In this document: positions 61,268 through 64,000 of the stretch, piece after piece | How positions within the stretch are numbered: the stretch's first letter is position 1 | How the letters are laid out: every line of letters begins with the position of its first letter | Assembly: GCF_943193015.1 (NCBI RefSeq) | Contig: NZ_CALPCM010000012.1 | Location: 14,920-78,919, forward strand | Origin: Hominisplanchenecus_A murintestinalis | Lineage (GTDB): Bacteria > Bacillota > Clostridia > Lachnospirales > Lachnospiraceae | Length of the DNA stretch: 64,000 nucleotides | Reading direction: 5' to 3' | Made by a program: the position numbers and the translations under genes | The notes under the pieces: model-generated | Seen by the model: the letters and a program-made list of their open reading frames with translations, nothing else | Database searches by the model: none | What the model was told of the DNA's origin: nothing

Positions 61268-62407
61268 TTATCTCTTTTGTATCCAAAATGTATCGGCAAG
61301 CAATAGCCAGTTTGCCCGAAACAGTCTCATAATCTGCCAGTATCCGCATCCTCTCAAGCCATATTCCGTGATTAGTGCAAATTTCTCCCTCAAGCTTCTC
61401 ACATCCTCAAACCATACCTCATGCTGTATTCCCCCTGTCCAGTATTGAAAATAGGGAGACGCCGCCACAGGGTCAAACTGAATCTGCGCACCGTTTCGAA
61501 TAGCAATCTGCACCGCCTCCACATTTCCAATCGTTACTGCTTCCGTAACCCCTCGTTCAAAAGGAAGCGGCCAGTCATACCCGTAATTTGGAATCCCCAG
61601 CATAATCTTTTCCGGTATAATCTCTGTTACCGCATAATCCAGAACACGGCGTACCATATTCAAAGGCGCTACAGCCATATTGGGGCCGTATTTATACCCC
61701 CATTCATACGTCATCAACAATACATGATTTGCCGCCTCTCCCAACGCGCGATAATCTTTCCCTTCATAGAGAAGTCCCTGTTGGTCAGCAGAAGTCTTTG
61801 GAGCCAGCGCCACAGATACCTGATATCCCCGCGCATTCATGCGCTCCGCCGCCTCCGCTACAAAAGCTGTGAAAGCATCCCTATCCTCCGCTTTGATATA
61901 TTCAAAATCAATATCCAGTCCCCCATATCCTTTCTGTTCCATCACCTGCGCAAGCTGAAGAAAGAGCCTCTCTTTTGCTTCCGGATTATTGACAACCGCA
62001 CTAATCAGATTATTGTTAAACTGTCCGTCCGCTCCAAAAGGCGTCAGTGTCAAAACAGGAAGCGCCCCTTCCTGCTCCGCCCGCCGTATCATCCATACAT
62101 CATCACTTGGCGGCGGCAAAAGATAACCTTCTTCTGAAAATCCATATGAAAAAACAGAAAGCTCTGTAAGATATGGAAGGGTCTGCTCTAACACCCAGGG
62201 GCTGATATAGGTATAAGCATACCCATTAGCCACGATCACTCTCCTTTCCTCCTGATTCGGTGCGTCAGGTATAAGGAGCGCCTGGCCAATGGCAAGTTGA
62301 TACGGATATACAAGCTGATTCGCATAGATTAGGGACTCTGACGGCACTCCGTATCGTGTGGAAATCTCATCAACATTATCACCCGGAACTACTACATAAA
62401 TCTGCAT
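61268..62407 (-). CDS. LysM-GH18 glycoside hydrolase, SleL/YaaH-like
   Basis: A 379-residue protein. Residues 2-46 are one LysM peptidoglycan-binding domain (IYVVVPGDNVDEISTRYGV...LLIP). Residues 60-375 are a GH18 barrel with the catalytic motif GGLDIDFEYI (Asp165, Asp167, Glu169) and substrate-site blocks LMTYEWGY and IMLGIPNYGYDW. This arrangement is that of SleL/YaaH, the N-acetylglucosaminidases that act on spore cortex during germination, which usually have two LysM domains; here only one is seen. The absence of a signal peptide fits relatives that are deposited in the spore from the mother cell. AGGAGG 5 nt upstream supports the start. It indicates that the organism can form spores. Confidence 0.9.
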   Translation of the reverse strand: MQIYVVVPGDNVDEISTRYGVPSESLIYANQLVYPYQLAIGQALLIPDAPNQEERRVIVANGYAYTYISPWVLEQTLPYLTELSVFSYGFSEEGYLLPPPSDDVWMIRRAEQEGALPVLTLTPFGADGQFNNNLISAVVNNPEAKERLFLQLAQVMEQKGYGGLDIDFEYIKAEDRDAFTAFVAEAAERMNARGYQVSVALAPKTSADQQGLLYEGKDYRALGEAANHVLLMTYEWGYKYGPNMAVAPLNMVRRVLDYAVTEIIPEKIMLGIPNYGYDWPLPFERGVTEAVTIGNVEAVQIAIRNGAQIQFDPVAASPYFQYWTGGIQHEVWFEDVRSLREKFALITEYGLRGCGYWQIMRLFRANWLLLADTFWIQKR

Positions 62408-62595
62408 TCACGCCTCCTGTATTTATTTTATCCATCTTACGATTCAAGCCTTTTATGAAACATATGCCTTACTTCACCGTAAAAGACATCTTCCGGTAAA
62501 AACAGAAGCGTATTCATATTGAACCAAACTCGTACAATCCCACTTGATTAGTACATGTCATTTATTATTCTCACTATAAAACTTCCGGAGATACT

Positions 62596-63183
62596 TTACA
62601 TTAATATTTCCGCTATCGCAATAACAGCCCTTTTATTCAAAGAGTTACGCGATTGTCTATGTATTGCCCAATCAATCTCTTCAAATGATTCCAAAACCAC
62701 ATCACTATGTATATGGCTATCACTATTTAATATTAATACATAACCGTCAATCCACACATTAATTCCGTAATATTTTAATAATCGGGACAGTATATATACT
62801 TGGCGTTTAACTTGCTTAATTGGATTACGAACCTGCTTTTCATAGACATTTCCACCCCTGCTAACTTTATATTTTGTCCATTCATAATCCTCCTCTTCTC
62901 CTATTAACGTTCCGCTATAATTCTTCACTTCAATGATAAATACACCCCTGCTATTAATAATAACATTATCTAATTCCGTTGATTTACCTTCATGGTTAAT
63001 GCAAATATTAGCAAGCAATATATCATCTTCTTTCAAAACTTGCTTTATAATTCGAGCTGCCTCTTTTTCTCCTTCTTTCCCTGCCGTAACTCTTGGTGAT
63101 TCATACTCCCTGTCCCACAATACCATTATTAAAATAACAATAATAATAATGCCGCCACATATAAATATCCAGTTTATACCCAT
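62596..63183 (-). CDS. Membrane-anchored NERD-domain protein
   Basis: A 195-residue protein with one N-terminal membrane helix (WIFICGGIIIIVILIMVLW) and a NERD nuclease-related domain: GKEGEKEAARIIKQVL, ICINHEGKSTELDNVIINSRGVFIIEVKNYSGTLIG (Glu/Asp and Glu-x-Lys core), and the C-terminal GYVLILNSDSHIHSD. The core resembles PD-(D/E)XK-type nucleases, so DNA cleavage or binding near the membrane is possible but unproven. No convincing ribosome binding site is seen. DNA around it is AT-richer than the island to the left. The 188-bp gap before the hydrolase gene has no accepted gene. Confidence 0.85.
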   Translation of the reverse strand: MGINWIFICGGIIIIVILIMVLWDREYESPRVTAGKEGEKEAARIIKQVLKEDDILLANICINHEGKSTELDNVIINSRGVFIIEVKNYSGTLIGEEEDYEWTKYKVSRGGNVYEKQVRNPIKQVKRQVYILSRLLKYYGINVWIDGYVLILNSDSHIHSDVVLESFEEIDWAIHRQSRNSLNKRAVIAIAEILM

Positions 63184-63338
63184 AATTTATCTTTCTCGCC
63201 TCATATATACAAATTCTTTGGAAAATTACAATTCTTGTATCAAAACCGTTCTTCTATAAGCCCATGATGCCTGATTAACATACTCACAAAAAAATACCTC
63301 AAATTCTAAAAATCTAATATCTTCAGTATTTTTATTAA

Positions 63339-63533
63339 ATGTCTGATATCACATGGATACAGGCATTTCTAAGGCTGCTTCAAATGTTCCGAACCATACT
63401 TAACAACAATACAGAGCTGTCCAACGATAAAATCGACGAACTGGTTAATACATTTATGAATACATTACCTGCCTTGCTGAAAGCGCAGCTTCAAGCAGCT
63501 GTGATTTTAGATTTTATGTATCATTCGCTTTGA
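63339..63533 (+). CDS. Possible small protein, 64 residues (doubtful)
   Basis: A short frame directly after an in-frame stop, with no ribosome binding site (MSDITWIQAFLRLLQMF...VILDFMYHSL). It is rich in Leu, Asn and Thr and predicted helical. Its stop codon sits in a perfect hairpin. It could be a genuine small peptide gene or chance reading through decayed DNA next to two pseudogenes. No family is recognised. The gap 63184-63338 shows nothing else. Confidence 0.3.
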   Translation: MSDITWIQAFLRLLQMFRTILNNNTELSNDKIDELVNTFMNTLPALLKAQLQAAVILDFMYHSL

Positions 63534-63555
63534 GGTCACAACTTGTGACCTCAAA
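63529..63555 (+). terminator. Perfect 13-bp inverted repeat, terminator-like
   Basis: TTTGAGGTCACAA (63529-63541) and TTGTGACCTCAAA (63543-63555) flank one base. As RNA it gives an 11-bp stem with a 5-nt loop, followed by TGCTTTTTC on the plus strand. Confidence 0.55.
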
Positions 63556-63556
63556 T

Positions 63557-63745
63557 GCTTTTTCTCGACAATTTCATTATATCATGCCGCAGACGACAAA
63601 AACATTAACTGGACAACTTCGGGAACTGGAAGAACAAGGAATCGTTATAAGAAAAGTTTTTCCAGAAGTCCCTCCTAAAGTTGAATACTCTTTAAGTGAA
63701 ATAGGCACAACCCTTAACCCCATTTTATCGCAGCTATGTGATTGA
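63557..63745 (+). pseudogene. HxlR-family regulator remnant (N-terminus missing)
   Basis: The frame encodes FSRQFHYIMPQTTKTLTGQ then LRELEEQGIVIRKVFPEVPPKVEYSLSEIG, the recognition helix and wing of HxlR-type winged-helix regulators. The usual first ~45 residues (CPVEYTLxxIGGKWxxxIL) are absent, and the preceding DNA is a hairpin. It is therefore a truncated copy. Intact HxlR regulators often lie next to nitroreductase genes, as does this one. Confidence 0.8.
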
Positions 63746-63783
63746 GGAAAGACATATCATGCTTACCCATTTGCAGTAATTAC

Positions 63784-64000
63784 TTACAATTTTTCATAAT
63801 GAACTAACTCATTTAAAGAAATACGCTGCGACTGATGTCGTTCTGGGTCAGCAGGATTACCATTTGCATATCCTATTGCTAAAATATTGATTGGCTCTAG
63901 GGTATCTGGAAGCCTAAACTCCTGTCCATGCTTTTGTATGTTCAGAACAAATAATGATTGCCAGAGGTGCTCCATAAATGTTTGCCGCCTTTCCGATTTT
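63784..64000 (-). pseudogene. Nitroreductase-family remnant with internal deletion and frameshift
   Basis: Two pieces of a nitroreductase lie in different minus-strand frames. From the window edge one frame reads KIGKAANIYGAPLAIIICSEHTKAW and then stops. The other frame contributes EFRLPDTLEPINILAIGYANG...DPERHQSQRISLNELVHYEKL to the stop at 63784. In intact relatives about 50 residues lie between these blocks. The junction near 63915-63925 thus combines a deletion with a shift of frame. Its 5' end lies beyond the window, so more damage may exist there. Confidence 0.82.

Noticed and set aside
62408..62595. Short minus-strand frame (about 26-34 codons, ...NTLLFLPEDVFYGEVRHMF...) before the GH18 gene
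   Set aside because: It looks protein-like, but it is very short, lacks a ribosome binding site and matches no family I know; it could be a gene remnant but cannot be supported.

Overview
The window looks like a chromosomal segment of a spore-forming, anaerobic, Gram-positive member of the Clostridia, most likely Lachnospiraceae. The evidence is moderate G+C, strong AGGAGG-type ribosome binding sites, TTGACA/TATAAT promoters, a LysM plus GH18 spore-cortex-type enzyme, a fermentative lactate/malate dehydrogenase, a clostridial ECF sigma/beta-propeller cassette and very large cell-wall-anchored surface proteins. No tRNA, rRNA, CRISPR array, complete insertion sequence or prophage was seen. Most genes lie on the minus strand.

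Layout: (1) 1-1.6 kb: the 5' part of an HdrB-like CCG-domain protein and an LDH/MDH-family dehydrogenase that carries the malate-type Arg at the specificity position. (2) 1.8-35.1 kb: a surface-protein island on the minus strand. It holds a secreted NlpC/P60 (C40) peptidase, a 143-bp IS66-like MITE with perfect inverted ends and an 8-bp target duplication, a 23.1-kb gene for a ~7,700-residue wall-anchored protein ending in 11 SdrD_B-type domains, and a 7.8-kb gene for a 2,595-residue protein with InlB-type domains, a Thr/Ser/Glu minisatellite and 29 calcium-type DxDGDGxPD repeats. Each large gene has a recognisable promoter, a long leader (about 400 and 180 nt) and a terminator. (3) 35.4-41.1 kb: metabolic genes: an aconitase-family hydratase (YbhJ-like), a TIM-barrel-like protein, a PucR/CdaR-type regulator and a shared sugar-importer ATPase (MsmX/UgpC). 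(4) 41.3-49.6 kb: an exonuclease, a DacF-type D,D-carboxypeptidase coupled to a catalytically eroded tyrosine recombinase, two zinc-ribbon proteins, an internally deleted AraC regulator divergent from a sugar O-acetyltransferase, a small unknown protein and queuosine tgt. (5) 49.6-59.3 kb: an AAA/PD-(D/E)XK protein and an ECF sigma factor, probable beta-propeller anti-sigma and accessory membrane protein cassette, divergent from a 1,434-residue secreted protein of alternating Ig-like and PPC-like modules. (6) 59.4-64 kb: an ABC-class ATPase, SleL/YaaH-like hydrolase, NERD-domain protein, and a decayed edge with remnants of an HxlR regulator and a nitroreductase.

The most noteworthy content is the two-protein giant surface locus with its leaders and length-variable repeats, the sigma/beta-propeller envelope-signalling cassette, the IS66-type MITE, and several genes in visible decay or functional drift. 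All calls come from reading the sequence; no database search was run.
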